64,000 nucleotides of DNA from Chromobotia macracanthus (GCA_036877525.1 JAZGTH010000058.1:11278501-11342500), one strand, 5' to 3'. Positions 26,212-56,317 are shown, counted from the stretch's first letter. Made by a program: numbers and translations. Notes: a model not told the origin generated them from the letters alone.

Positions 26212-26918
26212 AAACAACATCCACACTGAGAAAAATAACATCCACAACATCCACACTGAGAAAAATAACATCCACACTGAGAAAAACAACATCCACACTG
26301 AGAAAAATAACATCCACACTGAGAAAAATAACATCCACAACATCCACACTGAGAAAAACAACATCCACACTGAGAAAAATAACATCCACAACATCCACAC
26401 TGAGAAAAATAACATCCACACTGAGAAAAATAACATCCACAACATCCACACTGAGAAAAACAACATCCACACTGAGAAAAATAACATCCACAACATCCAC
26501 ACTGAGAAAAACAACATCCACACTGAGAAAAATAACATCCACACTGAGAAAAATAACATCCACACTGAGAAAAATAACATCCACAACATCCACACTGAGA
26601 AAAACAACATCCACACTGAGAAAAATAACATCCACAACATCCACACTGAGAAAAATAACATCCACACTGAGAAAAATAACATCCACAACATCCACACTGA
26701 GAAAAATAACATCCACACTGAGAAAAACAACATCCACACTGAGAAAAACAACATCCACACTGAGAAAAACAACATCCACACTGAGAAAAATAACATCCAC
26801 ACTGAGAAAAATAACATCCACACTGAGAAAAATAACATCTACAACATCCACACTGAGAAAAATAACATCCACACTGAGAAAAACAACATCCACACTGAGA
26901 AAAACAACATCCACACTG
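26212..26918. repeat. Composite 21/9-bp minisatellite, open in several frames
   Basis: About 30 units of ACTGAGAAAAACAACATCCAC or ACTGAGAAAAATAACATCCAC (21 bp) with 9-bp inserts AACATCCAC. Both lengths are multiples of three and the units lack stops, giving reading frames of 260 to 306 codons on both strands (plus-strand period HTEKNNI). Probably non-coding. Confidence 0.95.
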
Positions 26919-27277
26919 TGTAGTATAGACGACACTGACTCTGAGAAATGAAGCAGTTTCAGGAGATAAAGAGATGAACGGAATAACATGAACACGATAA
27001 TAAAGCTGATTTATGAAGGCGTGATTAATACATGATCTGTACGGGGTCTGTCACTCTGCGGATGACCTGTAGATGGCGCTGCGGCTTTATAAAGTATCGA
27101 CAGGTTGATAAAGTGTTAAGACTTTACAGTTATCTGTCATAATGAACCGCTGAATAATTCAACTCAACACCAATAGCTGAACATTATTTAAACACTTCAT
27201 GACTCGGGTGATATATATAATTATAATTATAATTATACATATAATGTTGGACATGATGTTAAACGGAAGACAGCAGT

Positions 27278-27283
27278 GGGCGG
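27278..27283 (+). promoter_or_regulatory. GC box upstream of osmr
   Basis: GGGCGG, 16 bp upstream of the TATAAAAG at 27299. Spacing and order fit a core promoter; Sp-factor use is inferred. Confidence 0.4.
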
Positions 27284-27298
27284 AGCGTTTACAGTTCA

Positions 27299-27306
27299 TA
27301 TAAAAG
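27299..27306 (+). promoter_or_regulatory. TATA box of osmr
   Basis: TATAAAAG lies 300 bp upstream of the osmr ATG. It predicts a start site near 27330, just inside the 21/12-bp tandem array. Confidence 0.55.
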
Positions 27307-27323
27307 GTGCAGCATGTGAACAC

Positions 27324-27598
27324 ACGGGCTGAGACGGGCTGAGCTCTGTGTGAGACGGGCTGAGCTCTGTGTGAGACGGGCTGAGACGGGCTGAGCTCTG
27401 TGTGAGACGGGCTGAGCTCTGTGTGAGACGGGCTGAGACGGGCTGAGCTCTGTGTGAGACGGGCTGAGACGGGCTGAGCTCTGTGTGAGACGGGCTGAGC
27501 TCTGTGTGAGACGGGCTGAGCTCTGTGTGAGACGGGCTGAGACGGGCTGAGCTCTGTGTGAGACGGGCTGAGCTCTGTGTGAGACGGGCTGAGCTCTG
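27324..27598. repeat. Minisatellite forming the osmr 5' UTR
   Basis: Tandem GACGGGCTGAGCTCTGTGTGA units (21 bp) mixed with 12-bp GACGGGCTGA-type units (GAGACGGGCTGA). It runs from just after the predicted start site to 8 bp before the osmr ATG at 27606. Confidence 0.95.
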
Positions 27599-27605
27599 TA
27601 CAGAG

Positions 27606-30600
27606 ATGCTTTCTCTTTGGAAAAAGACGCTCTTTATATCTGTCATCCTTCTTGAAGCCGGGAACTCCTCTTTAGGTGAGATATAACGCAGAGTACATTT
27701 CGCCTCTTCTGGCATTACTGGTTATACTTTAAATACGAATCATGATCTAAAACACATGATTGATTTGGTTCTTGGTGTTGAATTTGGTGATTGATTTGGT
27801 TCTTGGTGTTGAATTTGGTGATTGATTTGGTTCTTGGTGTTGAATTTGGTGATTGATTTGGTTCTTGGTGTTGATTTTGGTGATTGATTTGGTTCTTGGT
27901 GTTGATTTGGTTCTTGGTGTTGATTTTGGTGATTGATTTGGTTCTTGGTGTTGAATTTGGTGATTGATTTGGTTCTTGGTGTTGAATTTGGTGATTGATT
28001 TGGTTCTTGGTGTTGATTTTGGTGATTGATTTGGTTCTTGGTGTTGATTTTGGTGATTGATTTGGTTCTTGGTGTTACTTGTATTCACACACTGAATTGA
28101 AAGTGTCATTCATGTGTCTCAAACGTCACTTTTGCCTGATCTGGGGCAGATAACGTCACTGCTCCGCGCATTAGGCAGCTCCGCGCTCTGGACATGTGGA
28201 GGCTGGAGGTGGAGGTGGTGGAGGTGATGGAGCGAGAAGATCACGCGTATGAGATGCAGGTTGGACGCACTGAACACATGGACATTATCGACACAGTGAG
28301 TTAACTTTGCTCTTCTTCATGAACTGAGTTTCGTGCTGTGCGCGTCACTGTTACGCGTCTGTTGGCAGATGAGCGTCAGCGCGGGCGCGTTAGACGCGTC
28401 GGTCGCGGTCTGGGCGTCGCAGCTGCCGCTGAACTGCACGGATCATTCAGTCCGAATCAGACGCGTGTTTGATAACTCGACGCGCGGCTCCTGGAGCGCC
28501 TGGAAGACGAACTATGGCTGTAAGTTCATTATGAAGGCTGGAAATGATTTCATTCCCTCTACACTGACAGCTCCTTTACTTTCGTCACTGTAAGGCACTG
28601 TAACACCAGCTTCCTGTTTTTGCATTTGCACCTGCTTCTCAACTGTCAGGCATGAATCTGCACTTCATCTGACAGCATGTTGGTCAAGCAGTTTTACCAT
28701 CCCCAGAACAAAACTACATTACTTAAACCATCAGCGTAGTTCAGTTCTGTTGCCGGTTGCATTAACGGTTAGTCTTGAAGATGGTCATCTTTTTTGAGCT
28801 CAAGACCAGTCAGTTAAATCCAAATCCAATCCAAAGTCAGTTGCATCAAAAGGGAGATTCAGATCTAATTTGTCACCACTTATTTAACATAACTCTGAAT
28901 ATTTTGTGTGCCTTCTTCCTGTTTGTCTGTCTTGTAGGGGATAAGAACTTGTCTCAGAATGAAGTCAAGATGTTTCCAGATGGCCAGGTGCTAAAGGAAG
29001 GTTCCTCACTGATGTTCTGCTGTATTTATTCCAAAGATGTCCACATCCCATCTTTGTTCTTCAACAACACTGCCTACAAAGCCATCGACATAAGCCCACA
29101 GGTCAAAGCCATCAGTGTGGAACGCCTCAATGCCACAAATGTATTTGGTGTAAATTTCTACTGCGATAAGGAGAGACGTGGTGGAGCTTTAAACTTTGTC
29201 ACCTGTAAGTCCTCGAGAACGCAACTGTTGTATAGGAAAAATATTCAACCTACACATTTACATTACATTTATGTTTAGTCATTCAGCAGATGCTTTTATC
29301 CAAAGCAACTTACAAAGGACGAGAGCATTGAACATTTTGCCTTGTGAGCCAACAAGCCAAGTCTACAAAGCTACATTTACAAGTGGACATTGTATTCTGC
29401 TACTAGAGACAGAATGAATTAGAGACAAGGAGATTTTTTTTGAGGATAGGATAGAAGAGCATTAGGGATTAGTCAGGTGTGTGTGAAACAGGTGAGTTTT
29501 GAGTTGTTTTTAAAGGTTGTGATGGTCTCAGCGGATCGGGTGGAGGCTGGGAGTTCATTCCACCACAAAGGAACAGAATAGATGAAAGTTTTACAGATTG
29601 ATTTGGTGCCTCGTTGTGGGGGAACAATCAGAAGTTACACAGTACATTTTACACAGTAACCTAAAATGTATTTGGACATGTTAGCCAGCCATAGGGAACC
29701 ACAGATGAAGTTCATCACAATAACTAAGGAAGATTAACATTTGACAACTACTAATTTAATAGCACTTGGTTTAATATCTTATGCAATTAAAATCCCACAT
29801 TTTTAAGTGTCACTAAATGTGAAAATTTTTTTAGTTCCTCCTGAGAAACCTCAGCATGTTAAATGTGAAACCAGAGACTTGAGAAACATCTCTTGTTGGT
29901 GGAAATTACGCAGATCTTCTAACCTGGGTGGAAGCCGCAGAAGGAAGTTTAGATTACTTATCAGGTTTGACTGATTTCATCACTTCCAGAAACACCGTCT
30001 AGCAATTACTGTATCCCCTGGTCAAGTTATCTGGTGTTTGCTCTCAGAACTTTAGAAATGGAACATTTCATATTTCCTGATAATTAGAAAGTCACACAAG
30101 TAGATACACCTTTTGTATCTCATGGGTTTGGCACAGAAAAGTTATGCTAAAGGAGAGTCAGATCTGTTCTTAGTGCAGTGCTGTAATCATTATCGTAAAT
30201 TGTTTTAGACTCAAAGAGATGGATTGTTACTCACTTGAACTGCATTTTGTGCATGTTATCAGGGGCTCTAAAGATGCTGGTTGTAGTCTGGAGAACAAAC
30301 ATCTGGTTTCCTGCAGTTTTCAAGCCATCAAACATCAGGTCACTTACAACATCACTCTGCTTGTAACAAATAGTCTGGGGCAGGAGAGTGAGAACTGCAT
30401 CTTCAATATCACAGACAGAGGTGAATATGTTTCAGTTAAATTCTCATTCTGATGTGATAGACTTATCAAAACTGATCATTGTAACTGATAGTTTCAGTCC
30501 TGAATGATGATTGGTCAACACAGCGTTACAGTTGTCTTAAAATACACAATACAACAACAGTTATGACATTGAACCACCTGTTTACCATAATACTGCACTG

Positions 30601-33600
30601 TAAAGAAGAAGTGTTTGTAAAACATAAAACAAAAATCTTGTTCAGTTGAATTCATCTACTTTATAATCCTTTAAAATAAATGTATTTAGTGTCAGAATTA
30701 AAGGTTGGATAGGTGGTTTTTATAGAAAGATTTTTTTGTTATGCTGGTTGAAAATCTCTAGAAGTCTAGATATTTCTGTTTACAGAAGTTCTGTGCCTTC
30801 CACAGAAGAGAAAAGCAGCAGTCGTGCAGTATGAGGACAGAATGTTCATTTTGAGGCAAACTGTTCCTTGACACTTTTTATTCATTTAATCTCATCGCAG
30901 TTTTTCCATTCCCTGAGCATTCTGAAGTCACCGCCAGTACACTTGATGCCGTGACTGTCTTACAGTTAAATGGCAACTTTAAAGATCTGTCAATCATTTG
31001 TCAGATTAAAGTGGAGCCAGGAGGGACTGTACAGGTAGATTAAACATCAAGTCATTCTCATCAAAATTATGAAAGGAGGGAATTTCGTAAACTTGATTAA
31101 TCATGCGAAACGTCCTGTGAAAACAGTTGCCACATCAGATGAAAAATGAACTTTTTCCCTTTTGTTTTGTACTTTTGTAGCAATGCTAAAGCACTTCCTG
31201 TGTCAGAGGTCACATGCTGTGTTCTGTGTTCTGTCACAGGAAGTGCAGCAGAATGGTTCTGATTCAGTCCAGCATTACACATTCAGAATACAGCAACTGC
31301 AGCCTAGCCAGATCTACACCACCAGGGGGCGCTGTGCTGTACAGGGGAATGAATGGGGGCAATGGACGCAGTCCAGGTCATTTGTTACAGGTAAGCTAGG
31401 AGACATGGATCCTTTGTTACCATTAGACCATAAATCATCTGCATTCTTCTCTATCAAATCAAATCTCTAGCATATCACATACCTATCATATCAAATCCCT
31501 ATCATATCACATACCTATCATATCAAATCCCTATCATATCACATACCTATCATATCAAATCCCTATCATATCACATCCCTATCATATCAAATCCCTATCA
31601 TATCACATCCTTATCATATCAAATTCCTATCAGATCAGATCCCTATCAGATCATTATCATATATGATAGGCATTTAGGCATTTATCAGATGCTTTTATAA
31701 AAAGCATCTTACAAGGTAAGGAAAACAACAAAGTGATATATTATAGGGAGGCAATAACATGAAACATGCTGAACAAAGTTACAGGGTTTCAACAATTGTT
31801 AGAGATAATCCACTGAGGGAGAGAGAAAAAGGTTCGATTTTATTTTTAAACCATATCTAAAAACCAGAACATCATATAAGAATATCTGCGAAAGAACACG
31901 CTTTCATGGCAACATTCTAAAAATGCCCCACGACAAAGAAAAGTAGCTCAGAAAGCTAACATTTTCTGTTTCTCTCAGAGCCTCTGGTGACAGTGGACCT
32001 GTGGAGACAAATCAGAAACTACCCAAACCGCACTGTCACACTTCTGTGGCACACTGTGAGTTTCTCTTCCCAACTTCCATTCTGCCCAGACTGTTCAACT
32101 CACTTGAGTTTAATATTTGTAATTCGTCAATGGATAATACCTTGATTTCTTATTAAAATACTATTTTGGCTGGTTTCCACTGTAAGTGATGGATGGAATG
32201 AAGAAGAATCAGATGAAATCATGACTGTATTTCTTACGACTGATATCACACACAAACATTCTCATATTCCTCAGGTCAAAACTGACTCCGATTTGTATAT
32301 TGAAGCATATGAGGTGTGTAAGAGCTGCAGAGATCCACACAGAGGTGTGTGCATTAACGTAACACAGACGTGTGTGGATTTAAGCGTTGACGTCCACGCG
32401 TGTGACATCACTGTGAGAGCTGTCACTGGAAAAGGTTTATCTTTACCAGCTCAGATTTCTATTCCTCCAGCATATACAGGTGACAAAAACCTGCTTTAAA
32501 CCAGGTTTAAAAGATTATTTTGTGATACAAACTTGTATCACTTTCTGTATTTTGCCAGTGTCTGTTGCTATGGTTACCTGTTCTGATAGTTGCCAACAAA
32601 AACATGCCTGTTTAGTGTGTATTTATTTGAAGCTTGTCTTGTCCTTGTACAGAGCAGAGAACTGAGTGATTAAAAGAATGCTAAAGATTATTCTACTAAG
32701 AGTCACGTTTTCTAAATGATGAAAGTCACGGGCACTCACTCTGCTGTTACAGCAGGGGGCATGCTGAAGGAGAAGAGGATTTTGGGAAATGCAGAGGGAT
32801 TCTCACTCTCCTGGTGTAGGGACTCTGCTGCCACCTGCGACTACACCGTGGAGTGGTGCATGCTGGGAGCTGCTTGCACTTTACAGTGGAGAAAAGTCCC
32901 TGTTAATCAGACCATCTTATTTCTCAAAGCAAGTATGAAGCTGTGTTATGACATTCTTACAAGTCAGATAGTTACATCCAAACACACGCTGTTTCTGACC
33001 CTAAAAAACATCAAGTCTGTGATTACTACAATTGAGAAGTCAATGCAATATTTGCACAATATTAACACAACACACAGTTTATTAGTTACTCAGTATATAT
33101 GTTTATGTCTGTGTGGCAGCACCACACACACACACACACACATATATATAAATGTCTGTTCTATTGCATAACAAGCTGTGTACATAAACAGCATTTATGG
33201 CATTATAGTGTTTTGTGTATGGCATATATAAAGTGTTTACATTTGTTATTTACTGTAAAACTACAGTAACAATGTTTTTTGTAGAAGATTTCAAGTCGGG
33301 TGTTCGATACGCTTTCACTATCTTTGGATGTAACACTGAAGGACACAGACCTCATGAGAAACACATCGGTTACCTGGAAGAGCTGAGTGAGAAACACAAA
33401 CACGTTAAGAAACAGAGCTCAGAAATGGCCCAGCTTTGCTCTAAATGAATTGTTGGCATGACTATAACAGAGAATCAGAAAGTACAGCTATATTAAATAT
33501 CAGGTTATTACATTTACAACAACTGCACTTCTATATTGTACAGATATTAAAATGCTTTATGTTTTTGATCTCTGAAGAACCCGTGCTGTACCCCACACTG

Positions 33601-35542
33601 GACCCGAATCCAGCTGTGACCTGGTCTTCTGTCACCCTGAACTGGAGTTTTAATGAGGAGGACTGGAGTCACACCGGATTCATCAGTGGATATGAGGTCA
33701 CACTACAGGAAGATTCAGATGATGTGACTCTCAGTAAGTGTGTACACTGTCACCAAATCAGAAATACTAGACCAATTCACCATTTTAAACTAAAATCTGC
33801 AATCTGTAAAATCTGCAAAAACGTTTCCTTCTCTATCGCCATCTCTGTTTGAAACATAAAATTGCAGGTTATGTACTTTTCTTTACATATGTTGAAGTCA
33901 AATAAAACTAAACTGACATTTCCTGTGAAATCAGACCCAACAGCTCAAATCATAAATGATTTTTATAAACTTATCATTGTGAATCGGTTTAAGGTAAGGA
34001 GATTGTGTTGAACACTGATCTGTCATGTACTTGCTCAGTAACTGATTTTTAACCATAAAGTTATAGATTGCAGCTTTTATACAGGTTATACATTATATTA
34101 AAATTGTAAAAAAGTGGACAGGGCACATTCTAAAACATTAATTAGATCATGAGTATTAATTAGGTGGTGATGTTTACTGGATATTTCTACCTGATCTGCT
34201 GGAAGGCAGATGATGGTGACCATACTGTTTCACTTACTGCTTGCATGTCACTAATGTTTGGTGTTACAGTTAGAATTGTCCTCTGTGTTACTGCAGGTTC
34301 TTACAGACAGCCTATAGACAATCCTCAAAGCAAGACGTTTACATTCAGTGACCTAGAGGAAGACCATTTGTATGTATTCCACCTGGCTGCATGTTCATCA
34401 GCAGGCTGTGGCCCACAGACCACCATCACCGTCAGAACCAGAAAAAACTGTGAGCTTGAGGGTCTCAGATCCAGATACCAGATACAACCTGACAACTGCT
34501 TAAAGCTTGAAGAGTGCTCTATATAGAGTGATCTATATTGGACTAAAAGGTCTTTATCAATTTATATAATCAATGTGTATTTGTAATGTCAAATGGAAAC
34601 TTTCTGTTCATAGATTATCTGCTGTCAGCTAAGATTTTGCCATTACTCCTGGTGTTGGTCGGCTGTTGCTTTTGTCTGTGTTCTTTCAGAAAATCGTAAG
34701 TCTCATTACACTGTTAAAGAATATCTTCTGATATCAGGCGATTTGTTACTTTTCCTCATGTTGGTTTGATTTTCAGGCTAAAAAAAATTCCTGAAGAGTT
34801 CAGATTTCTGCACTTAAAGGCTTTGGACCTGGATGAAGATCTTTATGAAGTAATTTAATACCGTACATGTTACACTGAACAGATCAAATCAACAACAAAC
34901 TTTCAGTCTAGATATTTTCTCAGTAAAGTATGACAAAAAAGCTCTGTTACAAGACCTATTAAGATTCTTAGACAGTATTTTAGTATTTTAAATCATCATA
35001 AGTGCAGTTCTGAGTCTCAACATCTGAGCAGGTTTTAAAACAGAGCTAGTAAACATCTTAAAGAATAAAGTTAATGCAGTAAAATGTAACATTGTTGCTG
35101 CCATCAGCTGAAATGAATTCAGTTGTGCTATGTTTACCTGGCCAAGGTTTTATCTGTTTTTTTTGAGGCGAGAAAGAAGATTTGTGCTGTGAGGATTGAG
35201 GACTGTCAGTGGTGTGACGTGGAGGTTTTAGACATGAAGAAGACCCAGCTGAGGAGCTCAGAGGATCTGAGACTTTCATACATTAGTCCTGAAGTCACAG
35301 TACCAGCATTCCTGACATCATCTTATGAGCTGACCGCAGGCATGTGGGACGAGCAGTCCACCAGTCTCACAAACTTCACTTATGTGTCTGACGGGCAACG
35401 AGATCTGCATGAGAAGATGTTTGAGACCTCAGAGAGAGATGAAGACGAGCAGGAGCACAAGAACCTCAGGTTTCCAAGTGACTACATCACCTCCACAGGA
35501 GTTCCTGTAGGTCCCTATAGCTTAACCGGTAGAGCAACTTAA
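27606..35542 (+). CDS. osmr: Oncostatin M receptor-like gp130-family cytokine receptor
   Basis: Type I cytokine receptor of the LIFR/OSMR group. Exons: 27606-27675, 28150-28295, 28369-28519, 28938-29204, 29835-29964, 30209-30420, 30901-31034, 31240-31390, 31979-32055, 32275-32479, 32753-32932, 33285-33386, 33578-33733, 34297-34449, 34614-34695, 34777-34849, 35168-35542; 887 aa. Order: signal peptide (MLSLWKKTLFISVILLEAG); half cytokine module to 122 ending SWSAW; Ig domain to 211; full module to 420 (CETRD...CWWK, WS-like EWGQWTQS); three FnIII domains to 711; TM in exon 15; 148-residue tail. The exon phases equal those of the minus-strand lifr gene next door. Its place between lifr and rictor matches OSMR in mammals. 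The tail is short, lacks YxxQ motifs, and has only a weak box 1 (KKIPEEF). The alternative is a lifr paralogue rather than a one-to-one OSMR orthologue. Confidence 0.75.
27759..28076. repeat. 31-bp minisatellite in osmr intron 1
   Basis: About ten copies of TTGATTTGGTTCTTGGTGTT followed by GAATTTGGTGA or GATTTTGGTGA, one shortened. It occupies most of the 474-bp first intron. Confidence 0.95.
29260..29660. mobile_element. SINE-like element with V-SINE-type core
   Basis: The core CAGCAGATGCTTTTATCCAA plus AGCAACTTACAA is followed by GTCTCAGCGGATCGGGTGGA and ATTCCACCACAAAGGAACAG, which I know from dispersed fish elements. In osmr intron 4. Confidence 0.6.
30683..30845. repeat. Dispersed repeat, copy related to 41230-41350
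   Basis: TTTGTTATGCTGGTTGAAAA and CTGTGCCTTCCACAGAAGAG match, partly in reverse orientation, TTTCAACCAGCATAACAAAA and CTGTGCCTTTCACAGAAGAG at 41234-41345. In osmr intron 6. Confidence 0.55.
31471..31655. repeat. CTATCATATCAAATCC tandem repeat
   Basis: About ten alternating CTATCATATCACATAC / CTATCATATCAAATCC units of 16 bp, in osmr intron 8. Confidence 0.9.
31668..31715. mobile_element. V-SINE-like core fragment
   Basis: ATCAGATGCTTTTATAAAAA plus GCATCTTACAAGG is a degraded copy of the core seen at 29283. It borders the tandem repeat at 31471-31655. Confidence 0.5.
33824..33876. repeat. Dispersed repeat, CTCTATCGCCATCT family (copy 2)
   Basis: Matches the copy at 19240-19285 through CTCTATCGCCATCT...ATTGCAGGTTA. 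In osmr intron 13. Confidence 0.6.
34140..34215. repeat. ATTAATTAGGTGRTGATGTT dispersed repeat
   Basis: CATGAGTATTAATTAGGTGG...TTACTGGAT...GAAGGCAG resembles CATGAATATTAATTAGGTGA...TTATCCAGT...GAAAGGCAG at 47668-47724. In osmr intron 13. Confidence 0.45.
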
Positions 35543-36210
35543 AGTCTTGAATTGATATCCCAGGAAAGAAACATACTGATAAAACTTATAGCTTGTAAAT
35601 CTACATTATGTCTCATATTTTATGGTATTTGTTTCCTTTGACTGTTGCACTGTTAATTCTTTTATACATTGTCAGTTTCTGTTCTTCTGGGAATTAAACT
35701 TTTGCTTGTTTACGTTGGATAAAAGCACCTGCAAAATGCATCAATGTAACAGAGTTATGAAACATTTGTTTTGTGTTTGAACTTCGTTTATCATATGTAG
35801 ATTAACTGATCACATATATCAAACTTTGCTGAATAAACACGCACATACAGACCAGCTCAGCAGTGTTAAACACAGGCTGTGATGTTATCACAGAGATGTT
35901 CCATGCGATCGTCCCTCACATGCACTGCATCAGCCTGAGGGCCCCTCACAGTGACCAAGCTCTTCCTTCTGCAAACGCACTAAGAAGAAAAATGTTGTGA
36001 AATGTGATTTTACAATATATATGACTTGATTTTGCAATCTCTATCAGCTGTCTCATCTAGTCTCTCAGTTTCTCTCAGTCCGAGATAAAAACATTCTGTT
36101 CTGTTTTGTATTATAGGCTGCTCGTATAAGCTTGAGGTCAATGTGGAATATGTTCTGTGTTGGTTCTCATAAATTATGATTTCTGTAATGTATTCAGTCT
36201 AGTAAATAAA
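35543..36210 (+). other. osmr 3' UTR
   Basis: Follows the osmr stop. AATAAA occurs near 35831 (GAATAAACACG) and at 36205-36210 (AGTAAATAAAAACAC), the latter the likelier distal signal. No other feature seen. Confidence 0.55.
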
Positions 36211-38674
36211 AACACACTTCATACTTTTAAGCAAATTGTGAGTCATGCCTTTCCATTAACAGACCTTTCATTTACACACCAGTTTAAAACTGTCCATCTG
36301 TATCTGAACAAAAGACTCAAATACACTGGAAGGTTTTCCTCTTTAATTGTATCTCCATTTGATAAGACTAAAGCTTTCCAGGACTAAAAGAGCCCCTCCC
36401 AAAAACACACTGTACATTTTACAATGGAAATCACAACTCAGGCAAACACAATACTTTAACTTACACACATCATCCTCTAGGAAAAATATAAATATATTTT
36501 TCTTTTGTCTCACACCACTGTGGTAAAGATCTGTAGCACAAACAAGAGACATACACGCGGCAGCTCTTATCAGCCAATCAAATCACAGTCAGTCCAGAGC
36601 AACAGCAGCAGAGACAAACATGATCACGGTTCTGTTGGTGCACACACATTAACAAAAGTTCTCGCAGGTCATAAATAAGCAAGTGAATTTGTGTCAATTC
36701 GACATGCAATCATTTTAAATAAACATCATCTGGAAGAGGAGCACACAGGAAACGCGAGTCAGTGCTTTGTGTGAAACATCACAAACTGAGAAAAGATGGA
36801 TGCAAAACATTACTACAAGATTGATAAAACAAACCTCAGACGCACATTTACATATTTTATACCTTCCTGACAGTGTTTTAATGTCTGTAACAATCCAGTG
36901 CAAGTTTTAGTTGCTCCGAGTTTAATGTGATAAACCAGGTACATGTTGAGGAGTAAATGCTGCGATACAGAAAACAGATCAACAGGTTCAACGTTACATT
37001 TTTAACAGATTGTTGCTCACAACAATATCTGAATTGTAATTTGAAAAGTGTGGCTAAATCTAAGCAAAATGGAAAGAAAAAAAAGATTTTTATTTGTATT
37101 TAATGAAGTCATGATTTTTTCATTTTGATGATTCTCAATGACTGATAACGGCCCTAACACACTTCTAATGTCATTTTTTTTAACCTTTTGGTGTGAAAAA
37201 TGTGTTAAGACATTTATTTGTATTCTGAAACACACACAATGAAAGTGTATGGGGCAACCATTGTAAACTGCACAGGCTTGCAAGCGCGTAAGAATCCATA
37301 TTTTTTAGAATGTCTGTAAAAACTGTGGGATCAGCCAAATTTATATTCATTATACACAGATGTTTTCAACAGAGTTTAACCTGTAATTAACTCAGAACAG
37401 GTAGGTAATTAGAGACTCCCTGGTAAACACTAATTAAACCTTGGTCAACAAAACTACACTGTAGATGAGAATGTTTATTCTCTCTTTTCCTGTTGTTCAG
37501 AAGTGAAGCTAACCTCCATCTGTTCAGATCATAATAACCAGACCACAGGAGAACCCTGATCCTCAACAATACTCAACGTTCTGAGAATATTTGTAGAGAA
37601 CATTTCCAGGTCACATTTCACCCCAAAATCAAAAGAGGAAAATGAGGAACTACATTTGCCTTGAAAGTATATAAAATATAACATAAATTATATATAAAAG
37701 GTTTTACTGCATTGTTGGTAATTAAACATTCCGATTTCTTTTCACCATAAATCAAAATCTTATCATCATTATAAAAAAAATGAAAACCTTCAATTGTAAA
37801 CTACTGATCTTGGTAGTAGTTATTGTACTGCCTTTGATTTAAGCAAATGAGACTTTCATTTTTGGGGGTGATTTATGACTCAGAATTGTGTTTGACAGGG
37901 TTTGTGTAAATCAGAGCATGTCTGTGCTGTCGTGTGCTTTGTCTGCATCTGTTCATTGAGTCAAACAGTGTTGCTTATAAATACGTTTTGAAAAGAGTCA
38001 CTGAGAGGTCGAGCACATGACAGATTCCAGACAAAACATGACGATACGAGTTTGAATACGTTCTTACAAAACACTGAATTATGATTGTCTGGTGGTTGAT
38101 CCACACACATACAAAAAAGAAAAAATAAATAGTACAAATGTAACTGATGTTTTGTCTTTTCTCTCCATTTTCCTCGTCATGGCAAATCAGTTTATCTGCT
38201 GCTTTTACAGCAGCCTGCTGTAGTGTTTCTATGACGATACTCTCAACCATCTGGGTGGGATACATGTACAAACAGACCTCTCATCACGTCTGTACATTTT
38301 ATGCTCTTAAAGTGTAAACAGCATTTTCTTTCATTAAAATCGCTCTCGTTTCTATGTGCGCAGAACACTCAGGTCCACCCAAGCATTCTGATATGTGAGT
38401 CTGTTTCACCATCTGAAGACTTTATTAATTTGTTCCCTGTTCAGAAACAGTCCAAAGGCTTGTGTGTCGAGTTCATCTTCTGTGCAACAGTTGATCTCTA
38501 TTCCAGTAAACGTCTGAATGTTTTACAGTGACGGTGAATGATGGTCTATCCGCTCCAGTTTTACGTGCTCCTTCCATCCCGTGTTTTTTATTTCTCCATA
38601 TGTATGGGCAGATGGGAGGTGACATGCAGGGCTGGGTGAAGCAGTGGGGAGGTGTTCCAGGATGTTTGTAGGTG
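36211..38674 (-). other. rictor 3' UTR and convergent spacer
   Basis: Holds the minus-strand rictor 3' UTR downstream of the stop at 38675. Minus-strand AATAAA candidates include 38587-38592 and about 38423, and others lie further left, so the end is uncertain. A CAGGTCACATTTCACCCCAA block at 37609-37640 recurs at 13016-13045 (CAGGTCATATTTCACCCCAA). No coding exon seen. Confidence 0.45.
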
Positions 38675-56289
<17,615 letters not shown>

Positions 56290-56317
56290 GTTGGCAGCGA
56301 CGTTCATCATCACAACA

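Noticed and set aside
25918..26995. 260 to 306-codon frames on both strands (HTEKNNI, MLFFSVW and LSVDVVF repeats)
   Set aside because: All come from one 21/9-bp tandem array that lacks stops in several frames. Overlapping frames on both strands point to composition, not coding.
27296..28109. Minus-strand frames with SARLTQS and PRTKSITK repeats
   Set aside because: Shadows of the osmr leader and intron 1 minisatellites.
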